DNA of 64,000 nucleotides from Delphinapterus leucas (taxonomy: Eukaryota > Chordata > Mammalia > Artiodactyla > Monodontidae), in the NCBI RefSeq assembly GCF_002288925.2, contig NW_022097993.1, positions 12,004,071 to 12,068,070 of the forward strand, given 5' to 3'. The position numbers and the translations under genes were made by a program. Of the stretch, positions 23,465-35,415 are shown in pieces. The first letter of the stretch is position 1. Each line of letters opens with the position of its first letter. The notes under the pieces are model-generated. The model was given only the letters and a program-made list of their open reading frames with translations, had not been told where the DNA came from and ran no database searches.

Positions 23465-24003
23465 AGCAGACTTCCAAGATAGTGTTCATGCCTTTGTGTA
23501 ATTCCCTCTCTTGAGTATGGACTGGACCTAGTGACTTGTTTCTAAAAAGCAGAGCACATTAAAGTGATAGGATGTCACTTCCATGATTATGAGACCAAAG
23601 ACTCTGCCTTCCATGTTGGTGAGATGCTCTTTCCTGCAAGAAGGTTCTCTGTTGCATTCTCAGGTTTCTTGCTTTGAGGAAACAAGCTACTGTGTTGAGG
23701 AGGCTCGTGTGGCAAGAAGCCAAGGGTGGCCTCTGGCTATCGGAAGGGCCCTCAGTCCAAAACCCACAAGGAATTAATTCCTGGCGTCAACCACACGAAT
23801 GAGCTCGCAGGTGGATTCTTCCCTAGTTGGGCAGCCTGGCCACCAGCTTTATTATAGCCTGTGAGAGACCCTGAAGCAGGAGATGTAGCTAAGGTTCATC
23901 TAGTTCCCTGATCTACAGAAACTGAGATAATACATTTTGTTGTTCGAAGCCACAAAATGTTGGAGTAAGTAGTTACACTGCAATAGATAATTAATACACT
24001 GTG
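23465..24003 (+). mobile_element. MLT1-like MaLR solo LTR
   Basis: TTCATGCCTTTGTGTAATTCCCTCTC, GACCTAGTGACTTG, TAGGATGTCACTTCCATGATTA, GGCCCTCAGTCCAA, GAGAGACCCTGA and the terminal ACACTGCAATAGATAATTAATACA follow the order of this ancient LTR. No internal retroviral genes adjoin it. Confidence 0.75.
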
Positions 24004-25558
24004 ATGACTACAGCAAATCTTAATTCTAACATCTACAAGAAAATGAAATACAACCCTGCTTTGGAAAATATAATAATCACCCCAAATCAGGTGATTGGTA
24101 TGCAACTAGATATTTATTTTCCTTTTCATGACCTTCATTCCTTTCTTAAAAAAAGTTCATCAGTGACAAACTAGTAATGGATTGAAGAAACAAAATATAC
24201 TGAGTTTAAAAGCACTGGTTTTCAGTGTGAGTTATTTCAAACTTTGTCGGGTGCCAAGTTTTGGTAAAAGTTTTCCGTAGCACTTTCTTTTCTTTTCGCT
24301 TTACAATGAATGATACAAATTTATTTTGACCTCAATGATAATTCTGTCAGTAAGTCTGTATCATAAACAAATGCCAGTTGAGGGGAAAGCAATAAATGTA
24401 AGAACAAGAATGTAGGTGGTATGGGGCTTAGGTCATTTGAGCAAATGATCCATCCTGTGGGCACCAATGCATGTATATGAGTGTAGAGTCCCCATAGCAA
24501 CAAGAATTTATATTTTGCAAAGATTTCATTGTAACTTTCTTTGGAAATTTTCCCGCCAACCCCATGTTGGAGGAAAAGCAGTCAAATGAATTCACTCCCT
24601 TCATTCGGGAATAATGGTCCAGTGATATTAAAATGATGATTGAATAAAATGCCAGTTAGTCATTATTTCACACAAATCTTTGGTCTCACAAATCAAATGT
24701 GGGTTTGTCAATTAGGTTTACTTTGTTTCCTTTGGTGTGATGAAAGATAGCTTGTAACATAACAAGTTACATATGGAGGAGTGAAAAGTCCTGAAAAGGC
24801 AAGAATAAATTAATTTTCCACCAACAGTTGGCAGTAGCTTGCAGTGGTCTTTGCCTTGTGTATATTTTTAATAAGTATGGAGCCTTTACGGTTGGAAACA
24901 TTCATCCTGTGCTATTTGTACCAGATTCATATTGTTTAACAGTACTACTCTATGAACCAGATGTTTCCTGGGGGATAACTGTTATGAGTGAGTTATTAAG
25001 ATAACCTCATGGGAAAAATAAAAAACAATGATTGCTCTTCAATGGTGACACTTTGTTTAATGGGGCAATATTTTTCCTTACAGAACTTATTGCTTTCTGG
25101 CTAAGGGTAATGAGTGAACACAGGTAGAGCTGTAGCCTGACTTCAGTTATTTTCAGGGTGTGAGGGGTGGGAAATTCCCTCCCAACATCAACTGTAACTG
25201 ACAGGGGCATAAAGCTGCTGCATGGGAATGGCTTACAATTTTTTGTTTTTGTTTTCATAGAAACAATATGCACAGGAAAATATAAATCAATACAGAGGCT
25301 GCACTAAGTTTCCAGAATTTGGTACCAAAAATATATGTGAAGAGGGATATGCTTTAGCATTACCTATGACTAAGGAGGCTTTTTTTCCTTCAACTCTCAC
25401 AAGAAACATTAATATTCATCTTTTTAGTTATATAATTTATGGGATTTACTAATAACTGCTCATTTTGGGAAATTTGGAGTATATAAAACATGCACAAATA
25501 TGAAAACAAAAACGATGCACACTCCCACTGCTTAGAGAGAACTATGTGTTATGTTCTG
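24004..25558. other. Unassigned
   Basis: AT-rich, without a recognisable gene or repeat. Confidence 0.45.
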
Positions 25559-25611
25559 GCGTGCATGTGTGTGTGTGTGTGTGCATGTGTGTGCGCACGT
25601 GTGTGTGTCCA
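25559..25611. repeat. (GT)n with GCGCAC interruption
   Basis: Alternating purine-pyrimidine tract, GTGTGTGTGTGTGCATGTGTGCGCACGTGTGTG-like. Confidence 0.9.
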
Positions 25612-25795
25612 GCTTTGCCTCTTACTGTCTAATCTTAAGCAAATAACTGAATCTCCCTGTATTTTGGCTTCTGCATCTGTAAAATGATGATAATAATAGC
25701 ATTTTCATAAGACTGTTGTGATGATTAAATAGATTTATACACACATATGCCTGGCCCATTATAAGTAAAAGCTATTATTCCTACATACACAGAAT
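25610..25795 (+). mobile_element. MIR
   Basis: CTTACTGTCTAATCTTAAGCAAATAACTGAATCTC, CATCTGTAAAATGATGATAATAATAG, GACTGTTGTGATGATTAAAT and GCCTGGCCCATTATAAGTAAAAGCTATTATT follow the MIR consensus. Confidence 0.8.
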
Positions 25796-25889
25796 TTGAT
25801 TCAAACTGATATTATATTACACATATGATTTTTAAAACGTTAGCAGTATATTAGGAAAATTACTTCTAGTTCATGAAATAGCCTTTTCT

Positions 25890-26000
25890 GATAAGATTTA
25901 AAATGGCTACATAGTATTTTGTCATACGAATGTACCACAATTTAACAAATTCTTTCTTGTTAGATATGTCATTTATGTCGTTATAGATAACACCACAATC
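25890..26000 (-). mobile_element. Old L1 3' scrap
   Basis: TAGTATTTTGTCATACGAATGTACCACAATTTAAC is the antisense of the L1 3' region (ATTCCATTGTATGGATATACC-type). Low similarity. Confidence 0.45.
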
Positions 26001-26804
26001 CGCCTCATTTTATCTCCATCTTTACCACAGATCTGACTCTTTCTTTAAAATAAAGATAAAGAGGGGAAATTCTTGAATCCAATGGCATTTATGATTTTAA
26101 ACTCTTTTTCTAAATTCTGCCCAGTTGCTCACCAGCATATACCCCCATGGGAAATCCATGAGACTTCCTTTTCCCTGAAACCAAACAGTATGAAAAAACC
26201 CCCTTACCCTTCTTACTCCTTAAAAATCCAAACCAACACCAAAACCAAAACTGTAACAATTTTATATGGGTAAAAACAATATTTTAATTTCCATTTTTAT
26301 TACTAGCAAAGCTGATTTTTATGTTTATTGATTATTTCTAGTTATTATTATTATTATTTTGGTCTGGATGGTCACCCTTGAAAGCTTTATTTAGTTTCCT
26401 TTAGACATAAATTTAGAGAGACTGATAACTAAGAAAAGACAAAGGAAGTAATTCTTCTTCTATATCTTTGATTAAGGGCACACAGAGAGTGCCACAGCAA
26501 CCTGCTACTCTGTTAAAGCACAGGTAAATTAAGTTTCAGAAGTTTTCAGCTTAACTAACAACTGACAAGGGTGATTAAATCAGTTAATACCTGAACTGAT
26601 CTGGTTTAAAAAACAAAATATAAATGAGATTTACTTGACTTGTGTCCACACGAGGGCTCTCAATGCTGCTAAACTTCATTTCTGGAGGAAACTTTTCTTT
26701 TTAGAGAAGATGCTTAATAGTTAGTGAATCCCATTTGATGATTAAATACTTTGGTCTTTAGGAATGTTCCACTATTTCATGTGAAATAAAATGTAAAGCA
26801 AAAT
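26001..26804. other. Unassigned
   Basis: No gene or repeat recognised. Confidence 0.45.
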
Positions 26805-27061
26805 GTTACAGATGGTGTGATTAACTGCCTTGAAAATCCAAGAGAATCTACAGACAAACTATTACAACTGAGAAATGAGACCAACAAGTTTGCTGAATAC
26901 AGAAATCACCACCAAAAAATAATCTTACTTCTATATACCATCAAAACCAATTAGAATGTGTGATTTTAAAAACTATTTTGATATAGCAAAAAAAAAACAA
27001 AAAAAACCCCCAAACTCTGTATGGTATCATCGAAAGATGAACTGAATGAAGTACATTAAAA

Positions 27062-27366
27062 TTTTCAAGAGTTTATTTGAGCATACATCAATTTGAACTA
27101 GGCGGCACCAAACCAGAAGTGGTTAGGGGTGTTCCACCACCAGGAGCTAGGGGAGAGATTTTTATAGAGAAGATATGGAAGCCAAGCCAGCAAATTGTTT
27201 GATTGGCTATAGCGTAAGCAGTTACCTTATTTGGGAAAGGCTGGTTGGCTGTTTGTGACTGATGGTTCTTAAGTTTCATTTTCTCAAATTCCAATGTGTT
27301 GACTCTTAGGTTTTGATTGCTTATGTAACTACCAAGGCATTGGGGCTACCGCATTCTAACAGCCTC
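27062..27366. mobile_element. LTR-like insert in the old L1
   Basis: It interrupts the ORF2 homology cleanly. TTTTCAAGAGTTTATTTGAGCATAC and GGTTGGCTGTTTGTGACTGATGG are LTR-like. The antisense of the first motif puts an AATAAA-like signal near its end. Family unknown. Confidence 0.4.
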
Positions 27367-27654
27367 CTTGTTTAATTACTTTCACTGTATCTAGGAATAA
27401 ATATAACACAAATCACTCAGGTTTATTATGGAAAAAATCTTAAACCTTTACTGAAGGTAGACCTTAATAAGTGGAGAGAAATACCATGTTGTGTGTGGAA
27501 AGACTCAACATTGTAACTGTTTCTATTTTGCCTGAATTAATTAATAAATTCAATACTATTCATATAAATCCCCAAAATTCTTTTCTTGGAACTTGATAAG
27601 ATTATCCTAAATTTGGATGGAAGATCGAAGGGCAAAGAATAGCCAAGATAATTT

Positions 27655-28216
27655 AACTGATTAATTAATGTGTTTTTAAATTGAAATACAATTGACTTAC
27701 AATATCATAGTAGTTTCAGGTGTACAACAAAGTGATTCAATATTTTTGTACAATACAAAATGATCATCGTGATAAGTCTAGTTACCATCTGTCACCATAC
27801 AGTAATTATAATAATAACTGTATTCCTTATGCTATACATGACATCCCTGTGACTTATTTCTTGTATAACTGGAAGTTTGTACCTCTGAATCTCCCTGACC
27901 TACTTCACTCATTCCTCACATTGCTTTCCCCTCTGGCGACCATCAGAGTGTCCTCTGTATCTATGAATCTGTTTCTGTTCTGTTCTGTTTGTTTGTTTGT
28001 TTTGTTTTTTAGGTTCCACATATAGGTGAAGACCTACGGTAATTCTTTATCTATCTGACTTATTTCACTTAGTGTAATACCTCTAGGTCCATCCATGTTG
28101 TAGCAAATGGCAAGCTTTTACTCTCTTTGTGGCTGAGTAATAGTCCATTGTAAACATACCACATCTTCTTTATATATTCATCTATCAATATACATTTAGG
28201 TTGCTTCCATATCTTT
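27655..28216 (-). mobile_element. L1MA-type 3' end inserted into the old L1
   Basis: Antisense L1 3'UTR and ORF2 end: TTGAAATACAATTGACTTACAATATC, GGTTCCACATATAGGTGA, TTCATCTATCAATATACATTTAGGTTGC. The target duplication AGCCAAGATAATTT at 27641-27654 recurs with one change at 28217-28230. It is 5'-truncated. Confidence 0.85.
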
Positions 28217-28839
28217 AGCCAAGACAATTTTAAAGGAGAGGAAAGAAGAGGAAATGGAGGAGTGCTTACTTATTCTATCAGATTAAAAAACTTATAAAGT
28301 CATCATAATTAAAACTGTGGATATTGATACTAGATTAGATAAATAGGTCAAAATGAACAGAATTTTGAAATTTAGGAAGAAGCTCATGTTTATAATAACT
28401 TGTTAAATGCTGAGGTTGCACTATACATTAGTAGAGAAAGAATAACTATTCAATATGTTCTTTCTCCATATGGAGCTGAGACAAAAATCACTATCTCTAT
28501 GAAAAATGGTAAAATACTACTCTCAACTTATACTTTGCTTACCCCCAAATTGCAGGTATATTAAAGACTTAAATATAAAAAAAGTAAATTCTAAAACTTC
28601 CATGAGAAAAATAGGAGACAATCTTTATGACATAAGGATAATGAAGTTTTTTAAATAAAACACAATATGCACAAATCATAAATGAAAATATTGATCAATT
28701 TCTCTATGTCAAAAGACATCACTGAATGTGAAGATAAGTTACAGCTTTGGTGAAAATATTTGTAAACCATAGATCTGATAAAAGATTAGTATCCCAAATA
28801 CATAAAGGACATCTACCTTCCCACAAGAAAAGAAGCACA

Positions 28840-28896
28840 TCTCTCTCCTTCCTTCCTTCCTTCCTCTCTCCTTCCCTCTCTCCTTCTCCTTCCTTC

Positions 28897-28983
<87 letters not shown>

Positions 28984-29093
28984 TTTCTTTCTTCTTTCTC
29001 TCTCTCTCTCTCTCTTTTTCTCTCTTTCTTTCTTTCTTTCTTTCTTCCTTCCTTCCTTCCTTCCTTCCTTCCTTTCTTTTTTCTTTCTTTCTT

Positions 29094-29132
<39 letters not shown>

Positions 29133-29185
29133 TTCTCTCTTTCTCTCTTTCTCTCTTTCTCTCTTTCTCTCTTTCTCTCTTTCTC

Positions 29186-29231
<46 letters not shown>

Positions 29232-29232
29232 T
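28840..29232. repeat. Polypyrimidine microsatellite (TTTC/TTCC/TC)n
   Basis: About 390 bp with almost no purines on the plus strand: TTCC, CTTT and CT blocks in alternation. A long Leu/Ser/Phe open frame across it is an artefact. Confidence 0.98.
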
Positions 29233-29259
29233 ACCTATTTATCTGTCTGTCTACCTACA

Positions 29260-29895
29260 TACCCATGATCCAGAGAAGAATATTGAAGGGCCAATAACTG
29301 AGGGTTGGAAATATGTTCATCCTCACTCATTGTACAGTCAGGATCCACTCAGGAGACATTAATCATACCAATCATTTGAACAGGGAGATTTTAATACAAA
29401 CAACTAACTCTCAAAAAATGGTTAACTGATAATAGAAGCTAAAAATGACTCTAAGGGTACAGAAGTTACAAATGAGGAAAGCAGCTACCACCTCCAAGCT
29501 GAGGGAGAATGAACAAGCAAGGAATTACGAGCTTAGATGACTCTGTCTCTCTTCTCTCTAAAGCTGCCAATGGGAAGAAACTTGCTGGAGGACATGGGCT
29601 AGCCAGGTGGCTGAGAAGCTTGCCTAAGGGCATGGGTAGGCTGGAGTCAGACCATGCAGGCCACTGAAGTGGGTACACACCACCAGGCCTCTTGTGTACC
29701 AATTTGCTGTCTGCTGTGCTAGACTAGAAAAGCACACTGGATTGAGGGAGGGACACCCCTTCCTCTTGCTGTGGCTTTAAACTCCCTTCAGTGACCTCTA
29801 CTGATGGAGCAATAAAAGGATGAAAGTTTAGAGGGTACAGCTCCAGTATCACAGAGCAGGACAAAAAGGATGGGTTTAAAGCTGACAGTCAGTAA
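29260..29895. other. Unassigned, possibly an old LTR
   Basis: CAGTCAGGATCCACTCAGGAGAC and GAACAGGGAGATTTTAATAC look LTR-like, but no family is assigned. Confidence 0.3.
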
Positions 29896-30397
29896 GTTGA
29901 AAACTGGTGCACTGGTAATCAATAAAGTGCATGTAAAACAAGAGGTTACCGCTGACAAAACTTAAACAGGTGTGATAATACCAAGTATTGAAGTGACAGC
30001 AATCATACCTTGCTGCTGAGAATGTAATCAACAAAGATGTTTTAAATTTATTTTTTATTGAAGGAAAGATTCCTTAAATTCTGTAGTACTTTACAATTTT
30101 CAAGTTTCACAGATGATTTCATATAATCGCATAGTAACCCTTTAAAAATAATCTCATACCCTTATATTGCCCCTCCCCTCTTTCCTCTCTCCACTGGTAA
30201 CCATTAGTTTGTTCTTTATATCTGTAAGCCTGCTTCTTTTTTGTTTTATTCACTAGTTTGTTGTATTTTTTAGATTCCACATATAAATATTATATAGTAT
30301 TTGTCTTTCTCTGTCTGCATAATACCCTCCAAGTCCATCCATGTTGCTGCAAATGGCAAAATATCATTCTTTTTTATGGCTGAGTAATATTACATTT

Positions 30398-30466
<69 letters not shown>

Positions 30467-30470
30467 TATA
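30398..30470. repeat. (GT)n(AT)n microsatellite
   Basis: About 12 GT units followed by about 23 AT units inside the L1 3' region. Confidence 0.95.
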
Positions 30471-30858
30471 CCATATTTTCTTTATCCATTCAACTGTTGA
30501 TGAACACCTAGGTTGCTTCCATACCTTGTCAATTGTAAATAATGCTGCTACAAACACTGGGGTGCATGTATCTTTTTGAATTAGTGTTCTTGTTCTTTTT
30601 CAGGTAAATATCCAGGAGTGGGATTGCTGGGTCATATGGCAGTTCTTCTTTTAGTTTTTTGAGAAACCTCCATATTGTTTTCTACAGTGGCTGAACCAAT
30701 TTACTTCCCATCAACAGTGTAGGAGGGTTCCCTTTTCTCCACATTCTCATCAATATTTTTTATTTGTGTTCTTTTTGATGATAACCATTCTGACAGAGGT
30801 GAGATGCTATCTCATTGTGGTTTTGATATGTATTCCCCTGATGATTAGTGATGTTGAG

Positions 30859-30971
30859 ATTTTTTTTGTGTGTGGTACATGGGCCTCTCACCATTGTGCC
30901 CTCTCCCGTTGTGGAGCACAGACTCCGGACGCGCAGGCGGACTCTCAACCACTGCGCCACCAGGGAAGCCC
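30859..30971 (-). mobile_element. CHR SINE with a 90-bp internal deletion
   Basis: T-run, GTGGTACATGGGCCTCTCAC up to CGGACGCGCAGGC, joined directly to GGACTCTCAACCACTGCG. The join is at the 6-mer GCAGGC, which occurs at both places in full copies. Target duplication TGTTGAG lies at 30852-30858 and 30972-30978. Confidence 0.9.
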
Positions 30972-31270
30972 TGTTGAGCATTTTTTGATGTGCCTGTTGG
31001 CCGTCTGCATTTCCTCTTTGGAAAAATGTCTACTCAGTTCTCCTGCCTAATTTTAAATCGGGTTGTTTGTTTGATTTTTTGTTGTTGAGTTGTATGAACT
31101 GTTTATATATGTTGGATATTAGCCCCTTATCAGTCATATCATTTGCAAATATGTTCTCCCATTCAGTAGGCTGTCTTTTCATTTTGTCAATGGTTTCCTT
31201 TTTTGTGCAAAAGCTTTTAGGTTTCATTAAGTCTCATTTGTTTATTTTTGCTTTTGTTTCCTTTGCTTTA

Positions 31271-31471
31271 TTTTATTTATTTATTTATTTATTTTTGTGG
31301 TATGTGGGCCTCCCCCGTTGCGGAGCACAGGCTCTGGATGCGCAGGCTCAGTGGCCATGGCTCACGGGCCTAGCCGCTCTGCAGCATGTGGGATCTTCCC
31401 AGACTGGGGCACGAACCCATGTCCCCTGCATCAGCAGGTGGACTCTCAACCACTGCCACCAGGGAAGCCCT
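31271..31471 (-). mobile_element. CHR-type SINE (short form), (TTTA)n tail
   Basis: Full short-form sequence with a TTTATTTA tail instead of a plain T-run. Target duplication GTTTCCTTTGCTTTA (31256-31270) recurs at 31472-31486 with one change. It has lost 2 bp in the CACTGCGCCACC head motif. Confidence 0.95.
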
Positions 31472-32113
31472 GTTTCCTTTGTTTTAGAAGATGGCTGCAA
31501 AAGAAAATATTGCTGCAGTTTATGTCAAAGAGTGTTCTGCTTATGTTTTCCTCTAGGAGTTTTATGATTTCTGGTCTTATATTTAAGTCTTTAAACCATA
31601 TTGAGTTTATCTTTATATATGGTGTTAGAGAATGCTCTAATTTCATTCTTTTATATACAACTGTCCAGTTTTCCCAGCAGCACTTATTAAAAAGATTATC
31701 TTTTCTCCATTGTATATTCTTGCCTCCTTTGTCATAGATTAATTGACCATAAGTGTCTGGGTTTATCTCTGGGTTTTCTATCCTGTTCTATTGATCTATG
31801 TGTCTGTTTTTGTGCCAGTACATACTGTTTTGATTACTGTAGCTTTGTCGTATAGTCTGAAGTCAGAGTGCATGATTCCTCCAGCTCTGTTCTTCTTTCT
31901 CAAGATTGTTTCGGTAATTCAAGGTCTTGTGTGTTTCCATACACATTTAAAATGTTTTTGTTCTAGTTCTATGAAAAATGCCATTGGTAATTTGATAGGG
32001 ATTTCATTGAAACTGTAGATTGCCTTGGGTAGTATGGTCATTTTAACAATATTGGTTCTTACAATCCAAAACCACAGTATATCTTTCCATCTATTTGTGT
32101 CATTTTCAATTTC

Positions 32114-32233
32114 CTTTTTTTTTTGGCTGTGCCACGAGGCTTGTAGGATCTTAGTTCCCCAACCAGGGATCAAACCCGGGCCCCTGGCAGTGGAAACACG
32201 GAGTCCTAACCACTGGATCACCAGGGAATTCTC
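32114..32233 (-). mobile_element. CHR-2-like short SINE
   Basis: GGCTGTGCCACGAGG, CCCCAACCAGGGATCAAACCC (antisense B box), CACTGGATCACCAGGGAA. Target duplication TTCAATTTC lies at 32105-32113 and 32234-32242. Confidence 0.9.
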
Positions 32234-32754
32234 TTCAATTTCTTTCATCAGCATCTCATAGTTTTCTGAGTATAGGTCTTTTACCTCCTTAGGTAGGTTT
32301 ATTGCTAAGTATTTTATTCTCTTTGATGTGATGGTAAATGGGATTGTTTCCTTCAATGAAGCCAGTTTAAATAGTAATTGTCAATCTTGAGCAAAGTTGA
32401 AGATGTACAGACCTCATCACCTGCAATGCTACTTCCAGGAACACACAACACAGGAGACCTCCCATATGTGTACAAGGAGATGTGTATGACAGTATATATT
32501 TCAGATATATGTTTAATGACCAAAAATTGAGCAGAATACAAATGTCTGTCCATAGGAGTATTACACAATAAATTGTGGCATTTTCAGTGGTATTTTAACT
32601 CTGCAGCAATTTGAAAATATGAAATATATCTATAGATATCCACATTGATAATTTTCAAAAACAATGTGAGTTTAAAAAAGGAAGTTTCAGAAGACCTCTT
32701 TAACATGACATCATGTATATCCATTTTAAAAATGCAAACTAATGCTTGATATCA

Positions 32755-32950
32755 GGGACTAGTAAAATTTTCTGTAAAGGGCCAAATAGTAAATATTTTA
32801 GGCTTCGTGAGCCACATATAGTCTCTGCTGCATATACACATATTTTCTTTTCAACATTTTAAAGATATAAAAACTATTCTAACTCATGGCCATACAGAAC
32901 AGGCCATGACTGGATTTGATACATAGACTATAGTTTGCATACCTCTGCTC
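32755..32950 (+). mobile_element. MER33-like hAT element, third copy
   Basis: CAGGGACTAGTAAAATTTTCTG, AGTAAATATTTTAGGCTTCGTGAG, and an end GACTATAGTTTGCATACCTCTG complementary to the start. It lies within an old sense L1 (ORF2/3' sequence continues on both sides). The flanking octamers CTTGATAT and CTCTATAT match at 6 of 8 positions, a likely worn target duplication. Confidence 0.75.
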
Positions 32951-33185
32951 TATATTTTCTACAGAAATGTATGCATGTGAAAGCATGGATAGGAAGGCTA
33001 CATAACAACTTCACAATGGTGGCTACTTCTCAGAAGGGAGTAATAAAATCAGATTTGTAGATTATGGTAGAATGTTAATATTTTCTAGCCTTGGGAAATG
33101 AGTACATGATATAGCTCCCTTATTGTACCCTGTATTTTCTGCATATTTAATATATATTTTATAATTAAACATAACTTGTAGAAAG

Positions 33186-35403
33186 TATAATGAAAACCAT
33201 TGGCATACATGACCAGCAGATTGGGACTGGTATATTGCAGGTATAATCTAGTTGAAATAGGCAACTGAGAATTATTTTTCTAGTAATTTTTGTATTATTT
33301 ATATAAATATTCAGGATTAAAGCTGAAAGTATGTCTCATTGTTAATACCAGTTTGTAGTTGTTTTCTATAATATTTAGGAAGAGATAAGGGAAAAACGAC
33401 TTAAGTAGTCTTGTTAAAAACAAACATGAAGAAGATAAAATGAGGTCTAGAGATAAAAGAGAAAATTATTTGAGGCAGATATTGCCCTTGTGATGAAAAA
33501 AGATGAATAAGGCATAATATCAGAGAAACCAACCTTTTAAAATTATGGGTTTAAATTTGAGGCATTATCTTCATAAACAATACCCATATCATGCATTGGG
33601 GGATAAGAAATTTGTTCCTGTTCTTAAATCCTTATGGGGAAACAGTAATATTTGAATTACAGAGTAAAAATCATGACAGATTTTATTTAACAGTGGTAGC
33701 TGTTTGCATTTAAAAATATTTTGGAATGCAGTTGTTTCTGCTATTGGTTTGGTAATGATAAAATTCATGTCATAGAGAGCAGTGCTTTACAGAAATGCCA
33801 AGGAGACAGTCATAGCGCCTTTTCAAGTGGTTGGAGCTTTTAGGTTTCTATTACATCTTTGTTGAAGGTCATGGAGCACCCTTAACTTATGTACAGTGTA
33901 ATGTAGTCTAACATTAGAAAGGAGTAGTCTTGTTTTAATTTTAACTTACCTAACATCTTATTGTATTATCTGCCAGGGAAGTAATTTTAAAAGTAATTTT
34001 AAAAATATGACCAAACCAAAAATAGAGATCATTATACAAACGCTAGCACATGTTCAAGGAGATCAAATGCTCTTTAGAAGAATTAACTAAAATTTGTAGT
34101 TCTCTAGAGAAGTAAATAAATATAATTTTTCCTATGGAGCAGTAATCTTGACAGAGTAGAAGATTGCTTAGCATGAACCTTAGTTCAAAGTCAAATGGTG
34201 AGTCATTACCCAGGATGTAGTTTAACCACCATTGTCCTATCCCTCTAGCTTTGACTTCCCTGAGTGTAGTTTGATGTTGATGGTTACTGTGAAGTACCTC
34301 ACAGGCATTCTCAGTTTATGACATGATACATGAGAAACATCTTTAGCTTTGCGGGGGAAACTTGCTCTAGAAATTTGACATTAATTTTAGGTGATGAAAC
34401 AGGTAATTACGTCTACCAATATAAATAAATTGCTCATTAAGAGCACGTGTACAGTTATGTTCACAGTAAAGTGAGAACCATTCTTCATGAGGGAATTTAA
34501 CAATTTACATAAACAGTTGAAAGATATGATCTTCTAGAGCATTTAAAAATTCATATCATTATATTTCAGAATGAAAGGATAATTGTTTTCACGTTCTATG
34601 ATATATGGTCAATAATCACTCAGCAGTGTTGCTACTTAGCCAGATATGTAATTGATACATTGCAAAATTCCAGAGTTGGTAATACAGAACAAGGGAAATA
34701 TTAACAACACATTTTTGGTTGGTGATGGGATATTCCACAAGGCTCTGACAAATGGTGATCTCGCATTAATGGTCATGAACCAGATGAATTGTTTATTAAT
34801 GTATTAAATATTAAACCAGTAGATTCTGTTTAGAGGCTTCATTCAGGAATTTGCTTTCTTAAAAAGGCATTACTATTGCTCTAACCAATTTAAAAACTAA
34901 CCATAAAATCCAAAGAGTAAGTATAGGAAAAGCATTCACATTAGAGCATACTTTAGCAAATTTCCCTATGTAATTGATTTCATGGAATATTGCTGGGCTG
35001 GCATGTTCCCCCAGCACTCCTGGGAATACTGGAAAGACAGGACAGCAACACTTAGTGCAGGGTTATAATAATAAGTTTAATTAAGATAAACCAACATTAA
35101 TTCAACGGTTTGACTATGAGGTTGGCAACACCTTTTCCTCTGTGCTGCCAATGTCGTAATCTCATGAGTGTGCCTGCTTGTTTAGAAGAGCTGAAAGTGG
35201 GGAGTTTTCCTTTCAGACCTCTTTGAGGAAAGTGCACTTTCCTCTTGTTCAGGACATTTTCATGGTTACTCAAGGCAATTCTAAACTTCTTGGGACCAGT
35301 AAAATCCCATAGTCACCCTCTCAACCTCATACCTACGAAGCTTATCTAAAATCTAGACTCGTGACAATGTGACAATGAACGTTTCATGATTTTGCCACAG
35401 GTT
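33186..35403. other. Unassigned, 2.2 kb
   Basis: No gene and no clear repeat. This is the longest stretch of single-copy-looking DNA in the middle of the window. Confidence 0.45.
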
Positions 35404-35415
35404 GGGGAACTTCTC

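Larger units (their letters stand above)
26805..28835 (+). mobile_element. Old sense L1M, ORF2 part, split twice
   Basis: Three pieces in ORF2 order: 26820-27055 (AATCCAAGAGAATCTACAGACAAACTATTACAACTGAG), 27370-27654 (ATTCAATACTATTCATATAAATCCCCAAAATTC) and 28231-28835 (AAGATTAGTATCCCAAATACATAAAGGAC). They are separated by an LTR-like insert (27062-27366) and an antisense L1 (27655-28216). Many stops; no open ORF2 remains. Confidence 0.75.
30045..32365 (-). mobile_element. Antisense L1, 5'-truncated, with three SINEs
   Basis: Antisense 3'UTR (TCTCCACTGGTAACCATTAG), ORF2 C-terminal region (GGTTGCTTCCATACCTTG, TGGGATTGCTGGGTCATATGG, GCAAAAGCTTTTAGGTTTC) and earlier ORF2 (TTGTTCTAGTTCTATGAAAAATGCC, GGTAGTATGGTCATTTTAAC) run in reverse order. 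It stops near 32365 in mid ORF2. (GT)n(TA)n lies at 30398-30470. No long ORF survives. Confidence 0.85.
29896..33185 (+). mobile_element. Old sense L1M, split by an antisense L1
   Basis: The left piece (29900-30035) has ORF2 C-terminal sequence (TAATACCAAGTATTGAAGTGACAG...CTGCTGAGAATGTAA). The right piece (32366-32754 and 32951-33185) continues it: TACAAGGAGATGTGTATGACAG, TTAATGACCAAAAATTGAGCAG, CACAATAAATTGTGGCATTTTC. A younger antisense L1 sits between them, and a MER33-like element lies within the right piece. Confidence 0.65.

Noticed and set aside
28840..29232. CRISPR-like or satellite array
   Set aside because: Units are 2-4 bp microsatellite steps, without spacers or conserved longer repeats.
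28747..29268. 173-residue open frame rich in Leu, Ser and Phe
   Set aside because: It is the translation of a polypyrimidine microsatellite and has no gene features.
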